From Blastocatellia bacterium AA13 (GTDB taxonomy: Bacteria > Acidobacteriota > Blastocatellia > UBA7656), in assembly GCA_003222245.1 (NCBI GenBank), contig QHVH01000016.1:36942-100941 (forward strand): DNA of 64,000 nucleotides. The letters are read 5' to 3'. A program made the translations under genes and the position numbers. The notes under the pieces are model-generated. The model ran no database searches. It worked only from the letters and a program-made list of their open reading frames with translations, and had not been told where the DNA came from. Positions 56,405 through 64,000 of the stretch are shown piece by piece. Within the stretch, counting starts at the first letter, position 1; the number at the start of each line of letters is the position of its first letter.

Positions 56405-56478
56405 ATGCAAGAGCCTTGTTGTTTCAGACACACATCCATGCCGTCTGACGAGAGAGCGGTAATGGGCAGCCGCCTCGC

Positions 56479-58029
56479 ATGAAATACGGATTCGTAATAG
56501 ACCATCGACGATGCATCGGCTGCCACGCCTGCACCGTCGCCTGCAAATCCGAAAACGAAGTTCCACTCGGCTCCTACCGAACCTGGGTCAAATACGTCGA
56601 ACAGGGCCAGTATCCGGACACTAGCAGATCTTTTGCCGTGCTTCGCTGCAATCACTGCGAGAATGCGCCGTGCGTCACTATTTGCCCGGTGACGGCATTG
56701 TTCAAAAGAGACAATGGAATAGTCGACTTCGACGGACGACGGTGCATCGGATGTAAAGCATGCATGCAGGCCTGTCCCTACGACGCTCTCTACATAAATC
56801 CTTTCACGAACACAGCCGAGAAATGCAACTTCTGCGCGCATCGCGTTGAGCTCGGCCTGCAACCCGCCTGCGTTGTCGTGTGTCCCGAGCAAGCCATTAT
56901 TGCCGGAGACCTGGACAATCCTTTATCAAAGATATCTTCGCTGATCGCCTCCGAAAACACTCAAGTCCGAAAGCCCGAGGCTCAAACGCTTCCAAAGCTT
57001 TACTACATCGAAACAAGCTCAGCCGCGCTAAAGCCCGTCGAACAAACCCACTCCGGAGGGTACATTTGGGCTGAACAGAAACCCGATCCGATCCGTGATG
57101 ATCAGGAGGCGATGTTCCAAGCGGAGACTAAGGCCAGGACTACATACGACGTCGCGCATGATCGGCCATGGGGTTGGAAAGTCTCCGCCTATCTGTTTAC
57201 GAAATCTGTTTCGGCCGGCGCATTCATCGTAGCCGCCCTCGCTCTGACGTTATCGCAAACGATGAATCGATGGCTCTTCGATGTTGCGGCGCCAATTGTT
57301 GCACTTGCATTTTTGGCGGTAACCACAGCTCTACTGGTTCTCGATCTGAAACGGCCGGAGCGCTTCCTGAGCATTCTGTTCAGGCCTCAGTGGAAATCGT
57401 GGCTCGTGCTTGGCGGGTATACCCTTCTTGCATTCGGGGGCGTGGTTTCTATTTGGCTGGGAGCTTATGTACTCGAGATAGATCTGATAAGACCGCCCTT
57501 GATGTGGTTGGGCGTGATCCTCGCGGCGTTGACTGCCGGATATTCGGCATTCTTGTTTCGGCAGGCGCGAGGCCGCGTATTCTGGAACAGCCCGCTGGTG
57601 TTACCGCACCTGCTCGTTCAATCACTTATCGCCGGCGCTGCTGGATTGTTAATTGTCGCAATGGGCCGCTCGTTGCTAATCGGCGCTCCAATGGAGCCCG
57701 CGAGCTTGAATTTCTTGACCTATGAGCTGCTCGGCTCCCTGATTGCTCACGGAGTATTCATCTCGGGCGAGCTTTTCTCTTCCGACGAATCCATCGAGCG
57801 ACACCGCACAATCAGATTGATTACGCACGGCATCTTCCGAAAGATGTTTTTACGCGGTGCAATTCTGATTGGGCTGGCGGCGCCTATTGCAGCGGTCGCC
57901 GGCGCGCTGTTTCTACCCGAACCGCTTGCATCTTATCTCGTGTTAACCGCTTCGTTCCTGTCTCTGCTCGGCGTCTTTTGCTGGGAGCATACGTGGGTGC
58001 AAGCAGGACAGGCAGTTCCCCTGAGTTGA
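56479..58029 (+). CDS. FeS/NrfD-type membrane subunit fusion (SoeBC-like)
   Basis: 516 residues. Residues 1-150 are a DmsB-type iron-sulfur protein with four CxxCxxC-x-C clusters (DHRRCIGCHACTVAC, CNHCENAPCVTIC, CIGCKACMQAC, KCNFCAHRV). From about residue 235 a DmsC/NrfD-type domain with eight membrane helices follows. Electrons would pass from the catalytic subunit through four [4Fe-4S] clusters to quinone at the membrane. B and C subunits are normally separate, so this is a fusion. No Tat signal is visible. It lies 12 bases before the molybdoenzyme gene. Confidence 0.85.
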   Translation: MKYGFVIDHRRCIGCHACTVACKSENEVPLGSYRTWVKYVEQGQYPDTSRSFAVLRCNHCENAPCVTICPVTALFKRDNGIVDFDGRRCIGCKACMQACPYDALYINPFTNTAEKCNFCAHRVELGLQPACVVVCPEQAIIAGDLDNPLSKISSLIASENTQVRKPEAQTLPKLYYIETSSAALKPVEQTHSGGYIWAEQKPDPIRDDQEAMFQAETKARTTYDVAHDRPWGWKVSAYLFTKSVSAGAFIVAALALTLSQTMNRWLFDVAAPIVALAFLAVTTALLVLDLKRPERFLSILFRPQWKSWLVLGGYTLLAFGGVVSIWLGAYVLEIDLIRPPLMWLGVILAALTAGYSAFLFRQARGRVFWNSPLVLPHLLVQSLIAGAAGLLIVAMGRSLLIGAPMEPASLNFLTYELLGSLIAHGVFISGELFSSDESIERHRTIRLITHGIFRKMFLRGAILIGLAAPIAAVAGALFLPEPLASYLVLTASFLSLLGVFCWEHTWVQAGQAVPLS

Positions 58030-58041
58030 GCCTCTCAAAAT

Positions 58042-60843
58042 ATGACCCTTATAGATGATGATAATCCGGAAGAGCTTGCTTCACAGACGCTTTCCAACTA
58101 TCCGCCGGTCGATCAGTGGGAGGACTGGGTTGAATACGATGCGAAGCGCTGGCCCGAAAAAGTAGAACGACACTACAGCCTGGTTCCGACGGTCTGCTTC
58201 AACTGTGAAGCGGCTTGCGGGCTCCTCGCTTACGTCGATAAAGCCACTGGCGAGATTCAAAAGCTCGAGGGCAATCCGCTTCATCCCGCTTCTCGCGGTC
58301 GCAATTGCGCAAAGGGTCCCGCCACAATCAATCAGGTTAAGGACCCCGAACGAATTCTTTATCCTTTGAAAAGGACGGGCGAGCGCGGCGAAGGCAAATG
58401 GGAGCGCACAACCTGGAATGAAGTTCTCGAAACTCTGGCGCAAAAGATCAGAACCGCGCTCAAAGAGAACCGCCGCACCGAAGTGATGTACCACGTGGGC
58501 CGCCCCGGGCAGGACGGATACATGGATCGAGTGCTTCAAGCCTGGGGGGTCGACGGGCATAATTCGCATACGAACATTTGCTCGTCATCCGCGCGGCTCG
58601 GATACGCGCTCTGGCAAGGCGCGGACCGTCCTTCGCCGGACTACGCTAATGCAAAGTTCATGCTGCTTTTGAGCGCACACCTGGAAACCGGACATTATTT
58701 TAACCCGCACGCCCAGCGAATAATCGACGCGAAGATGAACGGCGCGAAGCTCGCCGTTGTCGATCCGAGGTTATCAAACACGGCTTCGATGGCTGATTGG
58801 TGGCTTTCGCCATGGCCAGGCACGGAAGCCGCCATGCTTCTGGCGATGGCTCGAATCATTCTGGACGAAAAACTGTTCGACGCTGAATTTGTTAAAAGAT
58901 GGGTCAATTGGGAAGAGTTCCTAAAGATCGAACGGCCGTCGCTGCCCTGCACATTCGATACGTTCATTGATGAGCTGCGCATTCTCTATTCGCAGTTCAC
59001 GCCGGAGTTCGCGGCGGATGAATGTGGAGTAGAGGCCGACAAGATAGTCGCTATCGCCAGGGAGATTGGCGCCGCGGGTTCCGCCTTTGCCGCGCATATC
59101 TGGCGCAGCGCCGCATCCGGAAATCTCGGCGGTTGGCAGGTGGCGCGAGCGCTTATGCTCCTGCATGTCCTGACCGGCAGCATCGGGACCAAAGGCGGTG
59201 TTTCGCCAAATACCTGGGACAAATTTGTGCCGGCTCCGCACTCCAAGCCTCAACCCCAGGATGTCTGGAGCGAAGTTCTGTGGCCTATCGAATATCCGCT
59301 TGCCCATCACGAGATGAGTTTCCTCTTGCCGCACCTGCTCAAGGAAGGCAGGGGCAAGGTCGCGGCTTACTTTACTCGAGTATACAACCCGGTATGGACA
59401 AACCCGGACGGCATGAGTTGGATCGAGATGCTCAAAGACGAGTCCAGGATCGAGCTCCACGCCGCGTTGACCCCGGTCTGGAGCGAGACCGCTCTGTACG
59501 CGGATTATATTTTGCCGATGGGCTTGGGACCCGAAAGACACGACTTGATGAGCCAGGAGACTCAAGCCTCGCAATGGATATCCTTCCGCCAGCCCGTCAC
59601 GCGCGTAGCTCGCGAGAATAAGGGCGAGCACATCGAATTCACCTACGAATCGAATCCCGGTGAGGTCTGGGAAGAAGACGAGTTCTGGATTGAGTTGTCA
59701 TGGCGCATCGACCCGGATGGAGAGCTCGGGATTCGTCGCCATTTTGAGTCGCCGTATAGACCGGGAGAGAAAATCAGCGTCACCGAATACTACAAATGGA
59801 TATTTGAAAACAGTGTTCCGGGGCTTCCCGAAGCCGCCGCCAAAAGCGGTCTCGCCCCGCTCGAGTATATGAGAAAGCACGGGGCTTACATGGTGAAGTC
59901 GGGAATCTATGAGCAGAACGAACATTCGATTCCCGCCCATGAGCGCGAAGGCAGCTCCGTCGGTACGGAAGGCCTGGTTTATGCCGACTCTCCGGATGGA
60001 AAGAAAACGATCGGACTCATGATGGAGAGCGAGGCTCTTCGCGGATTTCCGACGCCGTCCAGAAAATTGGAGTTCTATTCGAAGACCATGGCCGAATGGA
60101 AATGGCCGGAGCATGCCATTCCCGGCTATGTAAAAAGCCATGTCTATTGGCGAGATCTCGACCTCGGCTCGGGTGATTTTTTGCTCGTGCCTACCTTCAG
60201 GCTGCCGACCTTGATTCACACGCGATCGGCCAACGCAAAATGGCTTTACGAAATATCTCACACGAATCCGCTTTGGATGAATCCCGTTGATGCCGAGAAA
60301 AACGGTGTTGAAAATGCCCAGCTTGTCAGGGTTAAGACCGAGATCGGCTATTTCGTGATAAGAGTGTGGCTGACCGAAGGCATACGGCCGGGAGTCGTGG
60401 CGTGTTCGCATCATATGGGGAGATGGAGGGTCAGGCAGGGTGAAGGCACTAATCGCTGGGCCTCGGCGCTCGTTGAGATTGAATCGCTTGGAAAGCAAAA
60501 ATGGCGGCTGCGCCAATTGGAAGGCGTCGCACCATTTTCAAGCAGCGATCCTGATTCCAACCTGCTGTGGTGGCGCGAAGCCGGAGTACATCAAAACCTT
60601 GCGTTTCCGGTTCACCCCGATCCAGTAAGCGGAATGCATTGCTGGCATCAACGAGTGCGAATAGTGAAAACCCAGGACGACGATCGTTATGGCGACGTTA
60701 TGGTCGATACCAATCTCTCACATCAGATATATCGGCAATGGCTCGGAAAAACGAGGCGCGCTCCTGGACCTGATGGGCTTCGGAGACCATTGTGGTTTTC
60801 AAGACCGGTCCGGCCCACAAGATCGGCTTTCAATAAAGAGTAA
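58042..60843 (+). CDS. Molybdopterin oxidoreductase, SoeA-like
   Basis: 933 residues of the DMSO-reductase superfamily. An N-terminal [4Fe-4S] site is VPTVCFNCEAACG with a later Cys in GRNCAKGP. Molybdenum coordination is probably by the Cys in HTNICSSSARLGY. The molybdopterin-binding domains follow, ending near VRVKTEIGYFVIRVW. No twin-arginine signal starts the protein, so it should face the cytoplasm, as in sulfite dehydrogenase SoeA. Alternatives are thiosulfate or polysulfide reductase. Gene order after a cysteine dioxygenase favours sulfite. Confidence 0.78.
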   Translation: MTLIDDDNPEELASQTLSNYPPVDQWEDWVEYDAKRWPEKVERHYSLVPTVCFNCEAACGLLAYVDKATGEIQKLEGNPLHPASRGRNCAKGPATINQVKDPERILYPLKRTGERGEGKWERTTWNEVLETLAQKIRTALKENRRTEVMYHVGRPGQDGYMDRVLQAWGVDGHNSHTNICSSSARLGYALWQGADRPSPDYANAKFMLLLSAHLETGHYFNPHAQRIIDAKMNGAKLAVVDPRLSNTASMADWWLSPWPGTEAAMLLAMARIILDEKLFDAEFVKRWVNWEEFLKIERPSLPCTFDTFIDELRILYSQFTPEFAADECGVEADKIVAIAREIGAAGSAFAAHIWRSAASGNLGGWQVARALMLLHVLTGSIGTKGGVSPNTWDKFVPAPHSKPQPQDVWSEVLWPIEYPLAHHEMSFLLPHLLKEGRGKVAAYFTRVYNPVWTNPDGMSWIEMLKDESRIELHAALTPVWSETALYADYILPMGLGPERHDLMSQETQASQWISFRQPVTRVARENKGEHIEFTYESNPGEVWEEDEFWIELSWRIDPDGELGIRRHFESPYRPGEKISVTEYYKWIFENSVPGLPEAAAKSGLAPLEYMRKHGAYMVKSGIYEQNEHSIPAHEREGSSVGTEGLVYADSPDGKKTIGLMMESEALRGFPTPSRKLEFYSKTMAEWKWPEHAIPGYVKSHVYWRDLDLGSGDFLLVPTFRLPTLIHTRSANAKWLYEISHTNPLWMNPVDAEKNGVENAQLVRVKTEIGYFVIRVWLTEGIRPGVVACSHHMGRWRVRQGEGTNRWASALVEIESLGKQKWRLRQLEGVAPFSSSDPDSNLLWWREAGVHQNLAFPVHPDPVSGMHCWHQRVRIVKTQDDDRYGDVMVDTNLSHQIYRQWLGKTRRAPGPDGLRRPLWFSRPVRPTRSAFNKE

Positions 60844-60910
60844 TGAACCAGGGAATCGAGGCGAGGTTCTTGATCGCGGGAGGCTTCGCTGATAGGGTAG
60901 GTTAACAAAG

Positions 60911-62044
60911 ATGAGAATAGTGGTAATAGGTTACGGCAGGGTCGGTTCGCGCACAGTTAGCGCACTTCATAAAGACGGTCATCAGCTCTCTATAATAGAC
61001 AAAGAAGGCACCCGACTGAGCGCGGCGTCCCAACTGGAGCCGATCAACCTGGTTCAAGGCAACGGCATCGATGTCGATGTTCAGCGCGAAGCCGGAATGG
61101 GAGACGCCGATGTACTGCTGGCTGTAACCCGCGACGACAACGTCAATCTGATGGCGGCCCTCGTCGCCCGAACACATTTTAAGGTGCCTCGCGCCATAGC
61201 GCGCATATACGAACCTAGCCACGCGGAAGCAGCCCAGGAGGATGCGCTCCTGACCATCGTATGCCCGACCCTGAATGCCGTAGATTTAATAGTCGACCGC
61301 GTGGACAAGGCCGCTCGCGGAATTCAAGAGCCGGCTGTTCCGTTAGTAACTCGGCCTCGATCGAGGCAACCGGGCGACGACTCTCGATATATTCTGGTTG
61401 CCGGCGGCGGAAAAGTTGGTGTTAATCTTGCGCGCGCGCTTCTCGACAGCGGCCATGAGGTTGCGGTGATCGAACAAGATGCACCTCGGGCAGCGGCGCT
61501 CTCCAACAAGCTTGAATGTCCCGTGTATATCGGGGACAGCTCTACTCACGATGTCCTGGAAGAAGCCGGGGCAGGTCGCGCGAGAGTGTTCGTCGCCGCA
61601 ACGGGGAGCGACCAGGACAATCTTATTGCGTGCCAGGTAGCAAAGAAGGTCTTTGGCGTGCCGAAGACAATCGCGCGCGCGTCGAACCCAAAGAATGAGG
61701 CGGTTATGGCAAGACTCGGCGTCGATTCGACGGTCAGCTCGACTGCGATCATTCAGCACGTCATCGAACGCGAACTGCCTACGATCCGCATAAAGACGCT
61801 CCTGAGCTTGCATGACGGCGCATTTCAGATTCTGGAATATCCGATCGACTCGTCATCGCCGGCGACTGGAAAACTCGTCCGCGAAATCAATCTACCCTCC
61901 GAAGCAAATCTCATTGCGATTCTGCGCGGTCCGAATACCGTCGTTCCGAGGGGCGACACCAAATTGATCGATGGAGATGTTGTCGTCGGGCTCGTGAATT
62001 CTGCTCAGGAGCCCAGTCTTCGAAGCGCTTTGCTCGGAAGCTAA
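60911..62044 (+). CDS. trkA: Potassium uptake regulator TrkA
   Basis: 377 residues with two TrkA_N Rossmann domains: RIVVIGYGRVGSRTVSALH at the start and YILVAGGGKVGVNLARALLD at about residue 161. A C-terminal TrkA_C domain follows, including VIAILRGPNTVVPRGDT-like sequence. TrkA binds NAD(H) and ATP and controls the TrkH/TrkG potassium channel at the inner membrane. TrkH is not in view, and the frame ends at a strong terminator. It follows the molybdoenzyme gene in the same direction by 67 bases. Confidence 0.9.
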   Translation: MRIVVIGYGRVGSRTVSALHKDGHQLSIIDKEGTRLSAASQLEPINLVQGNGIDVDVQREAGMGDADVLLAVTRDDNVNLMAALVARTHFKVPRAIARIYEPSHAEAAQEDALLTIVCPTLNAVDLIVDRVDKAARGIQEPAVPLVTRPRSRQPGDDSRYILVAGGGKVGVNLARALLDSGHEVAVIEQDAPRAAALSNKLECPVYIGDSSTHDVLEEAGAGRARVFVAATGSDQDNLIACQVAKKVFGVPKTIARASNPKNEAVMARLGVDSTVSSTAIIQHVIERELPTIRIKTLLSLHDGAFQILEYPIDSSSPATGKLVREINLPSEANLIAILRGPNTVVPRGDTKLIDGDVVVGLVNSAQEPSLRSALLGS

Positions 62045-62137
62045 ACCCTCCAACCCGATCAGAAGCTAGTCTCAGGCGAGTTTTCTTCATCGATTCTCTC
62101 TCCTGAAAATCAGTTCCTGTGCATTCTCAATTAAAAA

Positions 62138-62164
62138 AAGAGGACCCATTCGATGGGTCCTCTT
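62138..62164. terminator. Bidirectional terminator between trkA and the secreted protein
   Basis: AAGAGGACCCAT (62138-62149) pairs with ATGGGTCCTCTT (62153-62164) around a TCG loop, giving a 12-bp stem. An A-run on the left gives the U-tract for the minus-strand gene. It ends that gene and trkA. Confidence 0.85.
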
Positions 62165-62215
62165 CTAAATATCCGGTGAGGGCGGCGCCCTCACCGAGCT
62201 ATGGTTGATGACGCC

Positions 62216-64000
62216 CTAATTGCAGGAGTCGTTGCATCGATAAGCGACCGAATCCGCCTGACCCGGGTTTGTGTAGATCAGATCCCCGGGAAGCGAATTG
62301 CAAGCGCCCTTAACGACAAGCTTATTAAAGATGCTCGTGCCGGCGCTCACTTCGCCCTTGAACTTCACCTTGCGCGGCTCCGTGCCTCCAACTGTCAGGC
62401 GTCCGCCAGCCTTGAAGTTCTCTCCTGTGATTATCAGCGCGAAATTACCCGCTGCATCACGATCGACCGAACATCCACGAATAACCGCTATATCGTTATT
62501 CGTCGCTGTCGCGGTTCTGCAGGTGAACGTTACTCGGATCCCCTGCTCATTGCCGATCGCGCATCCAGCCGGCGCTGTATTGAAGTTCCGGCTTGTTCCG
62601 TTCGGCCCGCTGACGAAGATCAGGAACGTCTTGCCCGCGTTTGCTGTTCCGAAGCTGAACAACGCATCGATCAGGTTCGGGCTCAGTATTACGAACCTCT
62701 GCGCCTGTATCACGTTGTTCGGATTCGCCGCGTCTACCGCGAACACCGACGTTACGTTTGCTGCTCCATTCGGAAGAATGAAGCACGCGCCCGTTATGAT
62801 GATGTCCTGCGGATTCGCGCAATCCACCGGCCCTGACGGCGACGCCGAGATTACCACCGGCGCTCTCAGGCCAAGATCCAGTGCGCACGTCGTCGTACGC
62901 GTGAACCCTCCAACTTGCGCTAGCACGTTGAAGATGTTGTTGTTGCCCGCGGTGAACGTCGTGACTGAAGTCAATGTCGCGACACCGCCGCAGCAGGTCA
63001 GCGGGAAGACTGTACCCGGCAGTTGCGGTGTTAATGACTGCAACGTTCCACGCACCAGGTTCGGGCTAACAGGAGTTACTCCCGTCAACGGAATCGCCAG
63101 ATCAGGCACTCCGTCTCCGTTAGTGTCGCAATTCAACGTCAACGCTGTCGTCACTGTCTTGCCAGGCCGCTGCAGCGGGATTCCTGTCTGATCCGCGAAG
63201 CCCTGGCAGATCGTCGTCACTAGGTTCGGGAAGAACCCGCATCCGACTATATTCAACTGAACGTTGCACAGCCCGTTGACGATTCCGGCTGTCGGAGTCG
63301 CCAGCTTCTGACCTGCTCCGTTCGGCGTTGCCGCTGCCGCGCTGCCCACTGCTGCGTCGCCAGGCGGTACCGCTACCGGCAACGTCGGCAACACTGCCGC
63401 GCAGATCGGATTGGGCGGCAACTGACACGTCGTCCCGAAGAAGCATACTCGACCTCGGTTCCGGTCTTGCTGCCTCGTCTGGATCGCCGCCGCTAGCCCT
63501 GAGTCATTACCTTCGAATCTCAGGTCGAACGCCGGCGTCGTCAGCGTGATTTCGCCTCCAGACCCGATCTTCGGCCCGCTTCCTCCCTGGAAGAATTCGA
63601 AGATCTCAGGCTCCGTTCCTTCGCCCAACAGACACTGCGCCACTACATCGACGTCTCCTGGCTGCTGCGCTAGGAACTGCGATCCGTCTGCCGCCACTGC
63701 CGCTCGGCTCAGGTTCGTTGAACACAACCCGGGCGGGTTCAGTGCGTTTTGATTACCTATCGAGAAGCCCGCGATCACCGGATTGCTGCTCGTTCCAAGC
63801 AAGTCCATCCGGCAATAATCCAGACAGAACTGTCCGGTCGTGTCCGGCCGCGGCGGGCATCCCACTACCACCGTCTGGTTTGGCGTTCCCGGTATCGTCA
63901 CCGAGGTGAAGTGAAGCGCTGTAGGCCCTTCCAACAGGTCAAACGGCACCGCGTTGTTTCCTATCGGATTGGCTGGATTCAACGGCTGCTTCGCGTTCTC
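62216..64000 (-). CDS. Large secreted IPT-like repeat protein (partial)
   Basis: At least 594 residues, with the frame still open at the right window edge, so the N-terminus is missing. Residues near the C-terminus form IPT/TIG-like beta-sandwich repeats (LIITGENFKAGGRLTVGG, IIITGACFILPNG). Scattered cysteine pairs (CNDSC, LTCCGG) suggest disulfides outside the cell. The protein resembles large exported repeat proteins of Acidobacteria, with unknown ligand. The frame ends with TAA at 62216, followed by the bidirectional terminator. Confidence 0.7.
   Translation of the reverse strand, partial: ENAKQPLNPANPIGNNAVPFDLLEGPTALHFTSVTIPGTPNQTVVVGCPPRPDTTGQFCLDYCRMDLLGTSSNPVIAGFSIGNQNALNPPGLCSTNLSRAAVAADGSQFLAQQPGDVDVVAQCLLGEGTEPEIFEFFQGGSGPKIGSGGEITLTTPAFDLRFEGNDSGLAAAIQTRQQDRNRGRVCFFGTTCQLPPNPICAAVLPTLPVAVPPGDAAVGSAAAATPNGAGQKLATPTAGIVNGLCNVQLNIVGCGFFPNLVTTICQGFADQTGIPLQRPGKTVTTALTLNCDTNGDGVPDLAIPLTGVTPVSPNLVRGTLQSLTPQLPGTVFPLTCCGGVATLTSVTTFTAGNNNIFNVLAQVGGFTRTTTCALDLGLRAPVVISASPSGPVDCANPQDIIITGACFILPNGAANVTSVFAVDAANPNNVIQAQRFVILSPNLIDALFSFGTANAGKTFLIFVSGPNGTSRNFNTAPAGCAIGNEQGIRVTFTCRTATATNNDIAVIRGCSVDRDAAGNFALIITGENFKAGGRLTVGGTEPRKVKFKGEVSAGTSIFNKLVVKGACNSLPGDLIYTNPGQADSVAYRCNDSCN

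Noticed and set aside
62298..63191. Long open frame of 297 codons on the plus strand
   Set aside because: It is the opposite-strand shadow of the secreted IPT-like protein, which has clear repeats, cysteines and a terminator. The plus-strand product is low complexity with no signal.

Overview
The window looks like chromosomal DNA of an Acidobacteriota bacterium, probably class Blastocatellia. This is inferred from gene content, not from a marker gene. The signs are a dnaK-dnaJ-hspR heat-shock cluster under a MerR-type repressor, very large secreted proteins with BNR, PKD or IPT-like domains, a PD40-propeller/amidohydrolase fusion, a DUF885 metallopeptidase-like protein and a membrane pyrophosphatase. 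Most of the window is ordinary GC-rich core genome, with short intergenic gaps and genes on both strands.

Layout. 1-137 is the C-terminal end of dihydroorotase. 0.5-14.7 kb holds mixed metabolic and exported proteins: a YwiC-like membrane protein, an aldo/keto reductase, a methyltransferase, a DUF885 protein, a sortilin/BNR-repeat secreted protein and an alpha/beta hydrolase. 14.7-21 kb is a minus-strand run with a zinc-ribbon TPR protein, 3-hydroxybutyryl-CoA dehydrogenase, a Tmtc-like TPR membrane protein, acetyl-CoA acetyltransferase and a HAD phosphatase. 21.3-33.5 kb holds a GAF/PAS protein with a degenerate histidine-kinase core, the amidohydrolase fusion, two MFS carriers, Mpl (peptidoglycan recycling) and a lipase-like hydrolase. 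33.6-37.1 kb is envelope-related: a BON protein, an L,D-transpeptidase lipoprotein and an M23 peptidase.

37.2-41.7 kb is an accessory island next to a tRNA-Val gene, and it is the most interesting part. It contains a broken tyrosine recombinase, an IS110 transposase fragment, several decayed small genes, and attC-like imperfect palindromes and core sites like those bounding integron gene cassettes. Among the wreckage is one intact, visibly AT-rich gene (39826-41193). It encodes a 455-residue protein with an N-terminal minimal CRISPR-polymerase (mCpol/Cas10-palm-like) cyclase domain carrying a GGDD motif, a middle Rossmann/CARF-like region and two C-terminal transmembrane helices. I read it as a one-polypeptide nucleotide-signalling antiphage candidate carried as a gene cassette.

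41.9-45.9 kb is the dnaK-dnaJ-(small membrane protein)-hspR cluster, with a promoter overlapping a possible HspR operator. 46-52.8 kb carries a lipoprotein, two glycosyltransferases, prepilin peptidase, gamma-glutamyltransferase and TyrRS. 53-55.2 kb is a K+-independent-type H+-pyrophosphatase. 55.7-60.8 kb is a likely sulfur unit: a cysteine dioxygenase-family protein, then a fused FeS/NrfD membrane subunit, then a molybdopterin oxidoreductase without a visible Tat signal. This resembles cytoplasm-facing sulfite dehydrogenase SoeABC, which would link cysteine breakdown to sulfite oxidation. The window ends with TrkA and a large cysteine-containing secreted protein that runs off the right edge.
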